DNA of 24,333 nucleotides from a virus, in IMG/VR virus record IMGVR_UViG_3300006810_000369, positions 1 through 24,333 of that record; one strand, 5' to 3'. Below are positions 14,992-23,206 of the stretch, one piece after another; the stretch's first letter is position 1, and every line of letters begins with the position of its first letter. The notes under the pieces were generated by a model. That model did not search any database, was not told the origin of the DNA, and saw only the letters and a program-made list of their open reading frames with translations. The position numbers and the translations under genes are program-made.

Positions 14992-15684
14992 TCAAATATT
15001 GTTCACCATCTTATGAATATCCGACCACTCCATTTCTGAAATGTCTTCTAATGATGGGAGTGTAACTGTTGCTTCTTTTTGAGCCTTAATGATTGAATCC
15101 TTCTCAGCGGTCAAAGACTTTCGCAATTGCGTAAATTCTTCCTTTAGAGAAGAAATTTCACTTGCAGCGTCATATTGAGACTTTGCGAGAATGTTTTCAC
15201 GGTTTGCTCTTTCGGAGTTAAATCGTGTTTCAAAAGACTTTCGTAGATTGTCGTAAGCAAGTGCTTCGAGTTGTTCTTCACGGAAAGCGGCGTAAGCCTT
15301 TTCAATGTTTGAATTACTCAAATCAAGAGAATCAAATTCATTGTTACTGAATGCTTTAACAACAGGCATATCCGAAGAAGTCGGCTTACCATTGTTAATT
15401 ACGATTCGGTCAGCAGGTTCACCAATTTGGTTTCCTTCGCCATCAAGAGTACGAAGGTATGCTTTGTCTGCTTCTTCATAAGAAGAGTATTCTGCATTTT
15501 CTTCTTGTTCTTCCATTTTTTCATCATCCATATCCATGTCTTCTTCATCAGCCATTTCTGCGGTTTCTGACATAGAAGCCCTTTCCATCATGTTTTCATC
15601 CTCTTCTTCCTCTTTGCGAAGCATATTAACTTCTTCCAAAAGGGTGTCCAATTCGCTCAGTGCCTTTTCTAGTTTTTCACTCAT
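14992..15684 (-). CDS. Nested scaffold protein, internal start of the protease/scaffold gene
   Basis: Within the protease/scaffold frame, ATG at 15684 (MSEKLEKALSELDTLLEEVN) follows AGGAAGTGAAAAA, a well spaced ribosome binding site of the type used for real starts here. It lies exactly where the protease domain ends and the coiled-coil scaffold begins. The 230-residue product would be scaffold alone, like lambda Nu3 nested in gene C. Its N-terminus is coiled coil, residues about 25-75 are highly acidic (EEEEDENMMERASMSETAEM), and a helical C-terminal half follows with the WSDIHKMV end peptide. Independent translation would give the excess of scaffold over protease that procapsids need. This is inferred from the internal binding site and the domain boundary. 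Confidence 0.6.
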   Translation of the reverse strand: MSEKLEKALSELDTLLEEVNMLRKEEEEDENMMERASMSETAEMADEEDMDMDDEKMEEQEENAEYSSYEEADKAYLRTLDGEGNQIGEPADRIVINNGKPTSSDMPVVKAFSNNEFDSLDLSNSNIEKAYAAFREEQLEALAYDNLRKSFETRFNSERANRENILAKSQYDAASEISSLKEEFTQLRKSLTAEKDSIIKAQKEATVTLPSLEDISEMEWSDIHKMVNNI

Positions 15685-16215
15685 TTTTTCACTTCCTATA
15701 TCTTGTTTTAAAATATCGAATTTCGCTTCGGGATTTATGCCTTTTTCACATATTGTTACTTCATGGAGTTCTAACTTACTTATTTCGTTATATTCCCCTA
15801 ATTCATTGTGGCTTTTCTTTACTTTTTGTAATGCTTGTCCACCAATACTAAATGACCTTAATGACCCTTTGCGAATGTTTCTTCCTACTTCCTTTGCTTT
15901 TTCAATGTCATCTCTTAGTTTAATTACTACAAAGAATCCCACATCATCTACTTCGGATTTCCATAATTTTCCAGTTTTATCTCTATATGAATCTACGACT
16001 TCTCCAACTTGAACATTTGAATGATTAGTCATTACATTTCTAAACTTTGAATCTCCCATGAATTTTTTAACTGATTCTTGTAATGCTTTTAATGTAATCA
16101 AATCGTTTTGTTTATCTACAATTTCAATGCTCGCATATCCACCAATCATTAAATCGTCGTTGCTTTTGAGAATGTTGAACTCATCATTCCTTGTAGCCAT
16201 GACGCTTATACTCAT
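14992..16215 (-). CDS. Prohead protease fused to scaffold
   Basis: The 407-residue product most likely starts at ATG 16215 (MSISVMATRNDEF), behind AGGAAGGTTTGAGCAAC; a TTG three codons earlier lies too close to the binding site. Residues 20-170 are an HK97-type prohead protease. The catalytic His is probably H65 in TNHSN, the Ser is S121 or S123 in GSLRSFSIGGQ, and a third site follows in ELHEVTICEKGINPEAKF. Residues 178-407 are acidic, Met/Glu-rich and coiled-coil, the scaffold part. It ends with MEWSDIHKMVNNI, a peptide nearly repeated at the end of a 79-residue protein at 19430. The protease cleaves scaffold and capsid during maturation inside the procapsid. A TATA box lies just upstream and the gene heads the capsid operon. 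Confidence 0.85.
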   Translation of the reverse strand: MSISVMATRNDEFNILKSNDDLMIGGYASIEIVDKQNDLITLKALQESVKKFMGDSKFRNVMTNHSNVQVGEVVDSYRDKTGKLWKSEVDDVGFFVVIKLRDDIEKAKEVGRNIRKGSLRSFSIGGQALQKVKKSHNELGEYNEISKLELHEVTICEKGINPEAKFDILKQDIGSEKMSEKLEKALSELDTLLEEVNMLRKEEEEDENMMERASMSETAEMADEEDMDMDDEKMEEQEENAEYSSYEEADKAYLRTLDGEGNQIGEPADRIVINNGKPTSSDMPVVKAFSNNEFDSLDLSNSNIEKAYAAFREEQLEALAYDNLRKSFETRFNSERANRENILAKSQYDAASEISSLKEEFTQLRKSLTAEKDSIIKAQKEATVTLPSLEDISEMEWSDIHKMVNNI

Positions 16216-16241
16216 GTTGCTCAAACCTTCCTATTGTCTTT

Positions 16242-16253
16242 GAGTATATAATA
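16242..16253 (-). promoter_or_regulatory. Archaeal-type TATA box before the capsid operon
   Basis: On the minus strand the gap after the ligase stop contains TATTATATACTC, a good match to the archaeal TATA consensus, about 27 bases upstream of the ATG at 16215. Initiation about 25 bases after the box would fall close to the ribosome binding site. No clear BRE is visible. A separate promoter would let protease, capsid and decoration genes be expressed independently of the upstream portal/ligase block. Confidence 0.55.
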
Positions 16254-16262
16254 GACACGGCT

Positions 16263-18785
16263 CTATTTAGTAGGGAGGGTCAATTCTTTATACCTATCCT
16301 CATAGATATTCCACACTCCCCCATCCGATTCATCATCAGCAGGAGTTTGTTTATATCCCGACCATGCTAGCCACATTTCCTTGTTATCTACTTTAAGCCT
16401 TCTAATATTAAACTTAGTTTCAAACTTATTCCCTTCTAAGAAATATTCGTGATAACCATGCTTTTGTATTCCTAATCTTATGCTACCTTCATCTAGAAGT
16501 TTTCTCTTAGAAATGTTATTAGCAATCATAGCAGGGAATTTTCCGGCTTTACCAAACAACTCAAATATATCGCCATCATCTTCTAAATCAATAAGCCAAT
16601 TCAATGTTTCGTCTTTAAGTTTAATAACTAAGTTTAAATTATCATCATCTCTAAGATATAACTTAAACTTACCATCTCTGTATTCCTTTGGGGTTTTATA
16701 TTCCTTAAGAATATTTTCTTCTTGTAGTATTTTATCATCTTCCGAATAAAGTTTATTGGTCTTTTCATCATATGAAATGCCATCTCTTTGCTTCATCCAG
16801 TCTTTAAGTTTATCTAATTTACTTTCTAGAATATCTTCGTATAAATCCTTGTGGTTCTTAACTAAGAAGTTATGTAGTGCTTTGATAGTTTGTGGGCCTT
16901 TCGTTTTCATAAACTGAAAACCTGCCACTGTTAAACGAGATTGCTTGGTTTTCATAATTTCTTCCGCTTGGTGTTTCCATAAATCCAAATCTACTAAAGC
17001 GTTTTTAGCCATCAAATTGTCTTCCTCGAAACCATAGATAGTAAACCCATCCATGTCTCCTTTAATTAGAATAGAGGCTTCTCCGTGAATATGGTCGGTT
17101 ATTGTAATCCCTTTTTTAAGGGCTTCAACATTATAATTTAATGATTTTTCTCCGTCATTGGATAGCATCTCAAGAGTAATCAATTTGTCGGGGTGTCTTG
17201 CTTCGGGTAATTCTATAACCTTAGCGGAGTGAACGCTGTATATGTCGCCCTTCTTCTTAACATGGTCTATTTTTACTCTCACTATGCTTCCTAAGTCAGC
17301 ACTGATTTTAGTGTTAAGAGCCTTACCAACAAGCATATAGGTTTTACCTTCTATTTCTTGATAGTGTTTTCCTTCTCCTTCTGTTGGCCCTGCACCCAAA
17401 GAATAAGCGTAATTACCACCAGATGATTTCTTATCAAGAACAATCAAATCTAAATCAACAAAACTCTTCCATTTAATCCATTTAGGGTTTTTCTTAGTCC
17501 CAACATAGTAAGTAGATGTAGAGTCTTTAATAACCACTCCCTCTGCTGTCGGCATTTCCATTATTGCCCTAGAGTATTCTTCAATATCTTTAATAGAATC
17601 TGCTAAACGAGTATCTTTCTTAGAAGGGAAAGTTAAATCTTCACTTGAATGAATAGAGTAATTATTAAACATTAATTGCATTCGCTGAGTTAAAGTATCT
17701 TCTAGTAGCGATTTTTCATTATGTCTTAGTAAATCAAACATGTGCATTCTCAATCTACCGTCTGGATTTTTATCATTAAAAACATGAGAAATAGTTTCTG
17801 CTCTATCAAGTGCTTCATCCCCCTTAAACAATAACAAAGAACCATCTAAAATACAATCACCGAAGTGTTTCTTTTCTAATTCTTCTACTTGTTTTTTACA
17901 CTTAGAAGTAATGTCTTTACCATCAAAAGAGAACACTTTAACCTTCTTATCTATTTTTTGCATTTGAATACGAAGCCCGTCATATTTTTCTTGAACATAA
18001 TATTCGCCACTAAAACCTTTAAGTTCTTTAATATCATCTATTTCAAAAATACGATACATTGGTTTATTAGGAACGATAAAATCAGACTGAGATTTCTCTT
18101 CACTAGATTTCTTTTCTTCGGCTTTCTTAACAGGCAAGCCCTCAATTTCTTCTAATTCACTCCATTCACCCTTATCATTCTTAGATAAGAATATTAACTC
18201 TAATAGATTCATCGCTGCCTTCACTTTAGATTTGACTTTGTTTGAGTCTTTTCCATCCCCATAATGTTCTATAATATACAGGTCTATGTCATCCGATTCT
18301 AGGTCAAGACCCTTAAGACCCTCCGTAATATCGTCGGGTTCGATGTCTTTAACAGCGTAAATGTCTGGAGATAGTGCTTTACTGTCTTCTCTAATAGCAT
18401 AGTGAACGAATTTAACCATGTTACCCGTTGAAGATAACAATGCTTCTAAGACTTCACCTTTGAATCTTTTAGCGAAAGGGTCATCTATGGATTCGGAAGA
18501 ATAGCGAAGTTTCTTTATTCCTTCAAATACCTTTTCAGCATTTTGTGATTGTGGGTCTTTAACATCGTCTGCTTCTAAATCAGAAATCTCAATAAAGTTC
18601 TTTAACTCATTTGAAAGTTGATTATTGTTTTCATAGGCTTCTGTAATACCATCTATTGCACTACGCCACTTTGCCCCGTATTCTTTAGGGTCTGTGCGAG
18701 CAGATAGATAAGCCACTCTTACTTTTTCAAATAAGCGAACAATTTCATCCGATGTGGACTTATCCTTTTCAAGAAGATAAGCCAT
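16263..18785 (-). CDS. ATP-dependent DNA ligase-like protein with long extensions
   Basis: The 840-residue product starts at ATG 18785, where the preceding TAG overlaps TAGGTGAAATAA. It has a nucleotidyltransferase core at about residues 240-440. Motif I is E-K267-Y-D-G, with K267 as the adenylated Lys and R272 following. Motif III reads L-D-G-S where a Glu is usual. Motif IIIa is MFDLL, motif IV is E415-G-V-V-I-K and motif V is W-I-K438-W-K. An OB-fold-like part follows to about 530 (GSIVRVKIDHVKKKGDIYSV). The N-terminal 235 residues and C-terminal 300 are extra; archaeal ligases are about 550-600 residues. The end (LNWLIDLEDD, KAGKFPA, GYHEYFLEG, WLAWSGY) faintly resembles a 3'-phosphoesterase domain without its catalytic His. 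It lies inside the head operon, so nick sealing or a packaging-linked role are both open. Confidence 0.78.
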   Translation of the reverse strand: MAYLLEKDKSTSDEIVRLFEKVRVAYLSARTDPKEYGAKWRSAIDGITEAYENNNQLSNELKNFIEISDLEADDVKDPQSQNAEKVFEGIKKLRYSSESIDDPFAKRFKGEVLEALLSSTGNMVKFVHYAIREDSKALSPDIYAVKDIEPDDITEGLKGLDLESDDIDLYIIEHYGDGKDSNKVKSKVKAAMNLLELIFLSKNDKGEWSELEEIEGLPVKKAEEKKSSEEKSQSDFIVPNKPMYRIFEIDDIKELKGFSGEYYVQEKYDGLRIQMQKIDKKVKVFSFDGKDITSKCKKQVEELEKKHFGDCILDGSLLLFKGDEALDRAETISHVFNDKNPDGRLRMHMFDLLRHNEKSLLEDTLTQRMQLMFNNYSIHSSEDLTFPSKKDTRLADSIKDIEEYSRAIMEMPTAEGVVIKDSTSTYYVGTKKNPKWIKWKSFVDLDLIVLDKKSSGGNYAYSLGAGPTEGEGKHYQEIEGKTYMLVGKALNTKISADLGSIVRVKIDHVKKKGDIYSVHSAKVIELPEARHPDKLITLEMLSNDGEKSLNYNVEALKKGITITDHIHGEASILIKGDMDGFTIYGFEEDNLMAKNALVDLDLWKHQAEEIMKTKQSRLTVAGFQFMKTKGPQTIKALHNFLVKNHKDLYEDILESKLDKLKDWMKQRDGISYDEKTNKLYSEDDKILQEENILKEYKTPKEYRDGKFKLYLRDDDNLNLVIKLKDETLNWLIDLEDDGDIFELFGKAGKFPAMIANNISKRKLLDEGSIRLGIQKHGYHEYFLEGNKFETKFNIRRLKVDNKEMWLAWSGYKQTPADDESDGGVWNIYEDRYKELTLPTK

Positions 18786-18794
18786 TTATTTCAC

Positions 18795-19430
18795 CTATGA
18801 ACTTCTACCGAAATACATGGTTAATTCTTTTAAATCATCCACTATTTCTTTCATATCGCTTTCCATTTTACCTTGTTTGCTCAAAGGAGAAGTTAAATAC
18901 TCTGAAGTAATTTTCTTCATAGCGGCTTCTAATGCAGTAAAAGTTTCATTTGCCATTTGTTGCTGCTCTTCTGTAAATTCGACATCTCTATCATCTTTCT
19001 TAAAGTCACCAAATCCACCTTTGCTTTTAGCAAGCATATTCATTTGTTTGGTTAATTCTCTATAAGCAACCTTTACTTGAAGTTGTGTTTGTTTTAGTTC
19101 TTTTGTTTCTTCTTCGTTTAAAACGCCCTTAGCGAGTTGTTTTTCAATTTCTCTATCTTTTTGAAGAACGAATGCTCTTGCCATACGAATAGATTTTACC
19201 GATTCTGTCTTTCCTTTCTTAATTTTACCACTTGTAAACTCTTCTCCACCGGCATTAGCATGAACCTTATCTTGCTTAATACCATGCTTAGATGCTTTAG
19301 CCTTTGGTCGTTTAACCTTTTCAATAATAGGCTTAGTGTCTTCACCATCTCGTAGTGCTTCTAATGTTTCTCTTGCTTTAAGAATTGCTAATTCGATTAT
19401 TTTTTCTTCTCTTGTTACTTTTTCCGGCAT
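18795..19430 (-). CDS. Charged helical protein, unknown
   Basis: The 211-residue product starts at ATG 19430 after AGGTAGGTGGACAATA; its ATG overlaps the stop of the upstream gene (TAATG). It ends in TAG, used together with the next ribosome binding site. It is almost wholly helical and very rich in Lys and Glu. A basic segment (KVKRPKAKASKHGIKQDKVH) lies at about 38-57, and coiled-coil segments lie at 85-130 and 155-205. No enzyme motif is visible. It lies between the tagged 79-residue protein and the ligase-like protein. A structural or assembly function is likely only from context. Confidence 0.65.
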   Translation of the reverse strand: MPEKVTREEKIIELAILKARETLEALRDGEDTKPIIEKVKRPKAKASKHGIKQDKVHANAGGEEFTSGKIKKGKTESVKSIRMARAFVLQKDREIEKQLAKGVLNEEETKELKQTQLQVKVAYRELTKQMNMLAKSKGGFGDFKKDDRDVEFTEEQQQMANETFTALEAAMKKITSEYLTSPLSKQGKMESDMKEIVDDLKELTMYFGRSS

Positions 19431-19669
19431 TATTGTCCACCTACCTTTTCGACCATTTTATGAATGTCAGACCAGTCCATACTTCCAACATCTCCCATAG
19501 GAGAAGAAATACCGCTACCATTATTCATGTTTGGGCTTGGACTTTGAGAAACAACTAAACCGGACTTCATCAATAGATTATCCTGATGATATACTGTTTT
19601 TTCTAGATTTTCAATCTTTTCTGTTAAAGCCTTAAGAATGGCTAATAACTCTTCATTTTGTTCTGTCAT
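19430..19669 (-). CDS. 79-residue coiled-coil protein with scaffold-like C-terminal peptide
   Basis: ATG 19669 follows AAAAGGTGATGAAAA and overlaps the upstream TGA (ATGA). Residues 1-30 are a coiled coil (EQNEELLAILKALTEKIENL). Residues 40-62 are a flexible Ser/Pro/Asn/Gly linker. The C-terminus reads MDWSDIHKMVEKVGGQ and matches the end of the protease/scaffold protein (MEWSDIHKMVNNI) at nine of ten positions from M to V. Scaffold C-termini commonly dock on the capsid or portal, so this protein may use the same docking site. It would oligomerise through its coiled coil and be drawn into the procapsid. I know no family of this name. The shared peptide is seen directly; docking is inferred. 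Confidence 0.72.
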   Translation of the reverse strand: MTEQNEELLAILKALTEKIENLEKTVYHQDNLLMKSGLVVSQSPSPNMNNGSGISSPMGDVGSMDWSDIHKMVEKVGGQ

Positions 19670-20031
19670 TTTTCATCACCTTTTTTCTTTGGATAAACTA
19701 AATCTCTTAATTGCCGATACAGCAACTCGTAGTCCTTACGAAGTTCAGTAGCGGAAGCCACTATGTCAATGTTCCTATCATCCATTGACTTCATTTTTTT
19801 CTTGAGTTTATTATCGGACTTAACTAGGTCTAAGTCCTTAAGAACATCAATTAACTCACCCATTTGAGTAAAGTCCTTTCCGAAAAATTCTGTCGGTTGT
19901 GCCGATTGTAGAACCTTTTTAAGACGCTTTCTTTGTTTAGCATCTAATCCGTCAAGCAGTTTTTTTGGCGTGTCTTTCTTATCCTCTTTGAGAATAATTT
20001 CTTTTCCTTCTTCGTAAAAATCCCATGTCAT
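19666..20031 (-). CDS. Small charged helical protein, unknown
   Basis: The frame opens at TTG 20040, but ATG 20031 (MTWDFYEEGKEIILKEDKKD) fits better with AAAGGGTTGAACACA upstream. The 121-residue product is helical and rich in Lys and Asp (KQRKRLKKVLQSAQPTEFFG, then DVLKDLDLVKSDNKLKKKMK), ending in KKKGDEK. Its stop overlaps the next start (ATGA), so coupling to the 79-residue protein is likely. There are no membrane or zinc motifs. The context is the accessory block between portal and protease. Function unknown. Confidence 0.65.
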   Translation of the reverse strand: MTWDFYEEGKEIILKEDKKDTPKKLLDGLDAKQRKRLKKVLQSAQPTEFFGKDFTQMGELIDVLKDLDLVKSDNKLKKKMKSMDDRNIDIVASATELRKDYELLYRQLRDLVYPKKKGDEK

Positions 20032-20036
20032 TGTGT

Positions 20037-22931
20037 TCAACCCTTTATTTTTTCATTCAAATCTTTTAGTCTCTTCCCTTCTTCTTTTGAATGCTCTTTC
20101 CAAGAAGTAATAAAGTCTTCTAAGTCATCATCATCTAAGTCTATTACTTTTTCATATTTCTTTTCCAAATACTTAGCAATATCAGCAATTGAAGATATTT
20201 TTTTCCCTTCATCATCAAAAATAGGATTGGCTCTAAAACTTTGAGTCAAAACATCTAGCATCTTTGGCTTTTCTTTAATTTTTTCGCCTGTCATTTTTGC
20301 TCTTTTAATCTCAAAGAATTGTTGTAGCAAAGAAACTTCTTCTCTTTCTTGAGTAGCAGTTTTTAGGAATTCTTCTATTTGTTTACTCTTCGCATATAGT
20401 CTTCTACCTTTAGTTTCAAGGGCTTTAATATCGGCATATAAATCCTCAACAGCGATAACTTTATTGTCATCAAATGCGTCAAACAATACATCAAACTCAA
20501 ATTCCCTCATTCTGCCAATAAATTCTTCTCCTAACGATTCAAAATCTAAGTCTATTTCTTTAATAAACTCATTATAGTCTTTATTTTTTTCCGTTCTAAT
20601 ATTATATTTACTTAACATTTCTTCTTCTTTAAATTTCTGTAACAATTCTATTACCGCATTTTCTAAATCTCGTTTAGCAAGTAAAGCCTTTTTGACTCTT
20701 TTTATAAGACCGCCATATGGCCGTATAGGTTCATTTGAAATCACTCTACCTGAACGGTCAGTTTTTCTACCCCCCATAAAGTCTTTTCTTTTTTGTGGTG
20801 GTCTAAGAGATATAGGAACAGTTTTATCCCCTTTGTATGGTTCAAAACTTTCTGGTATTACTTGTTTAATTTTTTGTTTAGCAGATTGATATTTTTTCTT
20901 CATAATATTCATTTCATAAATAAATTCTGAGATTCTTTCAAACTCAGTAACATATTCTTTATTTTTCCCGAAACCACCTACTATTTTATCTAATAACTTA
21001 TTTGTTTCAGATAGCATTTCTTTATTTTCAGAATACTCCTTTAGTTCTTCTTCTGTAATAGCAATCATTCTTTTTTCATCTGCCGCCCAAGCAGAATCAA
21101 TTGCTTCTTGTAACAATTTACCATGAGACTTACCAAACACTGTAAAATCCACATTCTTGCCGATAACTGTTTGAAACATGTTATTTAGATTTAGTCTTTT
21201 AGATGGTTTAGTGTCCATAGTGAAAGCATAATACTTTTCTAAATCCTCCACAATCTCTTCAATTAATTCATCATACTCTTTAAGTAAAACCTTTGGAATC
21301 TTCTTAACTCTCTTTTTAAGTTTAAGACCCTGCATAATTTCCTTTCTTCTATTAGCCATGTAACTTTGAATTTCTTTTTTATCTGATTTTAATTTTGCTC
21401 TTGGAGTAATACCATCTCCCCTTTCAGCAAACTGTTTAATAACATCTAATAAATCAACATCTTTGAATTTTTTCAATCTGAATGTTCTAGATATAGAATT
21501 AGCACTACTAAGAATTTCGGAATAGCCTTCAGATTGTGAACTATAAGGTTGATTTCTAATTATGATTTTATAATCTCCTTTACCTTTTGAAATGTCAATC
21601 ATTCTAAGAGTCCTAATGTATTCACTCGCTTTTTTAAGTTCTGATTTTTCTTCTTCCCTTGCTTCTTCTTCCCTTTTTTTGTCTTTTATGTCTTTTATAC
21701 TAGCATAATTTGGTTTTACATATTTGGGGTCGAGAGTTGAGCCTCGGTCTAATACCTGAACCTTAGTATCTTTTTCATTTCTAAATCTCATCCATTCGGG
21801 AGTTGTTCTAGTTGGAGTTGTTCCCCTCGGTTGTTTTTCTTTAGTTGGTTTCTCCATAAGAACCATACTTTCTGGTATTCCTAAAGTCTTTGGAGTAACT
21901 CCACCAACTTTTCTCTTTTCACCTACTAAACTTAAAATGGCAACAATGAAATCTCCACCGTATGAAAGTAGTCCACTAAGAACCTTTGCATTATGTTCTT
22001 CATTTCCTTTTAATGGAAGTCTTATAAGAGAAACATTATCTTTAAACTCTTTTTGTAATTTAGACCAGAAAGCCTTAGTAACTCTATTAACTTTACTACT
22101 ATCGTCAGTTGAGCCGTATAATTTATTCCTTGCCCTTTCTGCTTCTTTAGTTTGTTCCATCATTTCTTCATTTCTATTATTAATTAATCTAATAATGTTA
22201 GTTGCATTTCTCTTAACCTTAACATCTTTGCTGTCATCCTTTAATTTATTAAGTGCCTCTAGTAAATAAGTATTAACTTCTCTAGTTGCGCCCATTCCCT
22301 TAGCACCAGCACCGCCCTTTTGTCTAGTATTTCTACCAGAAGTTTTCAAAAAATCTGTTAATTTCTTTTTGTATTCTGTGCTATTTTTATCTACCTTACC
22401 ACCTTTCATTGGTAAGCCATCATAAGGAAACTTTACAGCCACTTGTTTTAATCTACTTAAGTATTTTTTTGTCTCAGGTTTGTTTAAAATAGTTTTAAGT
22501 TCTCTTAGTGCAGTTTTATTATTCAAGGTAAGAAAGACTTCTTCTCCGGTAATATCAATACTTTTAGTATTTTTATCTCGGCTAAAATCACTAAGTCTAG
22601 AATCCATTTCTTTTCGACTTTGACGAAATTGTTCCTTATAATTAGAATCCTGTCTTGTTTCTTCTTCCTTCTTATATTGTTTGATTTTTGCCATAGATTC
22701 CCTTACTTTAAGTTCAAAACTCTTATAAGGTTTGTTATTTTTCTTTCTTTGCGCTATAATTTTTTTGTTCTTTTTAACTTCCTTTAAATACCTGTCTAAT
22801 TCGGCTTGGTCTGTTTTAGAAGATGTTGCATATTCTTTTCTAATATCACTTTCAATATACTCAATAAGACACTTAATTAAAAATTCGGGGTCGTTCATAC
22901 GACCTGCTATTTGCGCCTTGAGGAAGACCAT
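20037..22931 (-). CDS. Very large Lys/Glu-rich protein, unknown
   Basis: At 964 residues this is the largest gene here. It starts at ATG 22931 after TGAGTTGATTTAAT, where the upstream stop overlaps. It is mainly helical and coiled coil, with very high Lys and Glu. The N-terminal 40 residues are more hydrophobic (EFLIKCLIEYIESDI). A Gly-rich Lys loop (RQKGGAGAKGMGATRE) lies near 205-220. Around residues 325-350 there is a compact hydrophobic stretch (LSGLLSYGGDFIVAILSLVG). The rest alternates acidic and basic helices, ending DLNEKIKG. No enzymatic motif is visible. It follows the portal and a small coiled-coil protein and precedes the tagged 79-residue protein. It could be an internal head or core protein, but this is inferred from position only. 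Confidence 0.68.
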   Translation of the reverse strand: MVFLKAQIAGRMNDPEFLIKCLIEYIESDIRKEYATSSKTDQAELDRYLKEVKKNKKIIAQRKKNNKPYKSFELKVRESMAKIKQYKKEEETRQDSNYKEQFRQSRKEMDSRLSDFSRDKNTKSIDITGEEVFLTLNNKTALRELKTILNKPETKKYLSRLKQVAVKFPYDGLPMKGGKVDKNSTEYKKKLTDFLKTSGRNTRQKGGAGAKGMGATREVNTYLLEALNKLKDDSKDVKVKRNATNIIRLINNRNEEMMEQTKEAERARNKLYGSTDDSSKVNRVTKAFWSKLQKEFKDNVSLIRLPLKGNEEHNAKVLSGLLSYGGDFIVAILSLVGEKRKVGGVTPKTLGIPESMVLMEKPTKEKQPRGTTPTRTTPEWMRFRNEKDTKVQVLDRGSTLDPKYVKPNYASIKDIKDKKREEEAREEEKSELKKASEYIRTLRMIDISKGKGDYKIIIRNQPYSSQSEGYSEILSSANSISRTFRLKKFKDVDLLDVIKQFAERGDGITPRAKLKSDKKEIQSYMANRRKEIMQGLKLKKRVKKIPKVLLKEYDELIEEIVEDLEKYYAFTMDTKPSKRLNLNNMFQTVIGKNVDFTVFGKSHGKLLQEAIDSAWAADEKRMIAITEEELKEYSENKEMLSETNKLLDKIVGGFGKNKEYVTEFERISEFIYEMNIMKKKYQSAKQKIKQVIPESFEPYKGDKTVPISLRPPQKRKDFMGGRKTDRSGRVISNEPIRPYGGLIKRVKKALLAKRDLENAVIELLQKFKEEEMLSKYNIRTEKNKDYNEFIKEIDLDFESLGEEFIGRMREFEFDVLFDAFDDNKVIAVEDLYADIKALETKGRRLYAKSKQIEEFLKTATQEREEVSLLQQFFEIKRAKMTGEKIKEKPKMLDVLTQSFRANPIFDDEGKKISSIADIAKYLEKKYEKVIDLDDDDLEDFITSWKEHSKEEGKRLKDLNEKIKG

Positions 22932-22942
22932 ATTAAATCAAC

Positions 22943-23206
22943 TCAAAAAGGAATGTTCTCTTTTTTTCCACGACGCTTTGAAGGTGGTAAAATAACATCG
23001 GGAACATCATTAGAGGTTCTCATGCTTTTATGTGAAGTATCAGGAGGTAATCCACCAACTGAAAAATCTCGGTTCTTTCTAAGTGTTCTTCCATCGGCTG
23101 AGTTTTGAGACTTAACCTTAGCCAATTCTTTCTTCAATCGTATTTCTTTTTGCTTTAAATCTTCTGTCATATTAACCAACTCTTCGTTCTGTTCTTGAAT
23201 CAACAT
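22943..23206 (-). CDS. Small coiled-coil protein after the portal
   Basis: The 87-residue product starts at ATG 23206 behind GCAGGAAATCAAA and overlaps the portal end by 35 bases. A second choice is ATG 23170 behind GAGTTGGTTAAT, which would remove the overlap and give 75 residues. Residues 1-35 form a coiled coil (QNEELVNMTEDLKQKEIRLK). The rest is polar and basic, ending KRRGKKENIPF. The start QEQNEELV resembles the start of the 79-residue protein at 19430 (TEQNEELL), but part of that sequence lies in the overlap and may be coincidence. Role unknown; a scaffold or portal-associated assembly factor is possible. Confidence 0.62.
   Translation of the reverse strand: MLIQEQNEELVNMTEDLKQKEIRLKKELAKVKSQNSADGRTLRKNRDFSVGGLPPDTSHKSMRTSNDVPDVILPPSKRRGKKENIPF

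Noticed and set aside
16216-16224. TTG at 16224 as the start of the protease gene
   Set aside because: The AGGAAGG site would touch the TTG, whereas its spacing to the ATG at 16215 is normal.
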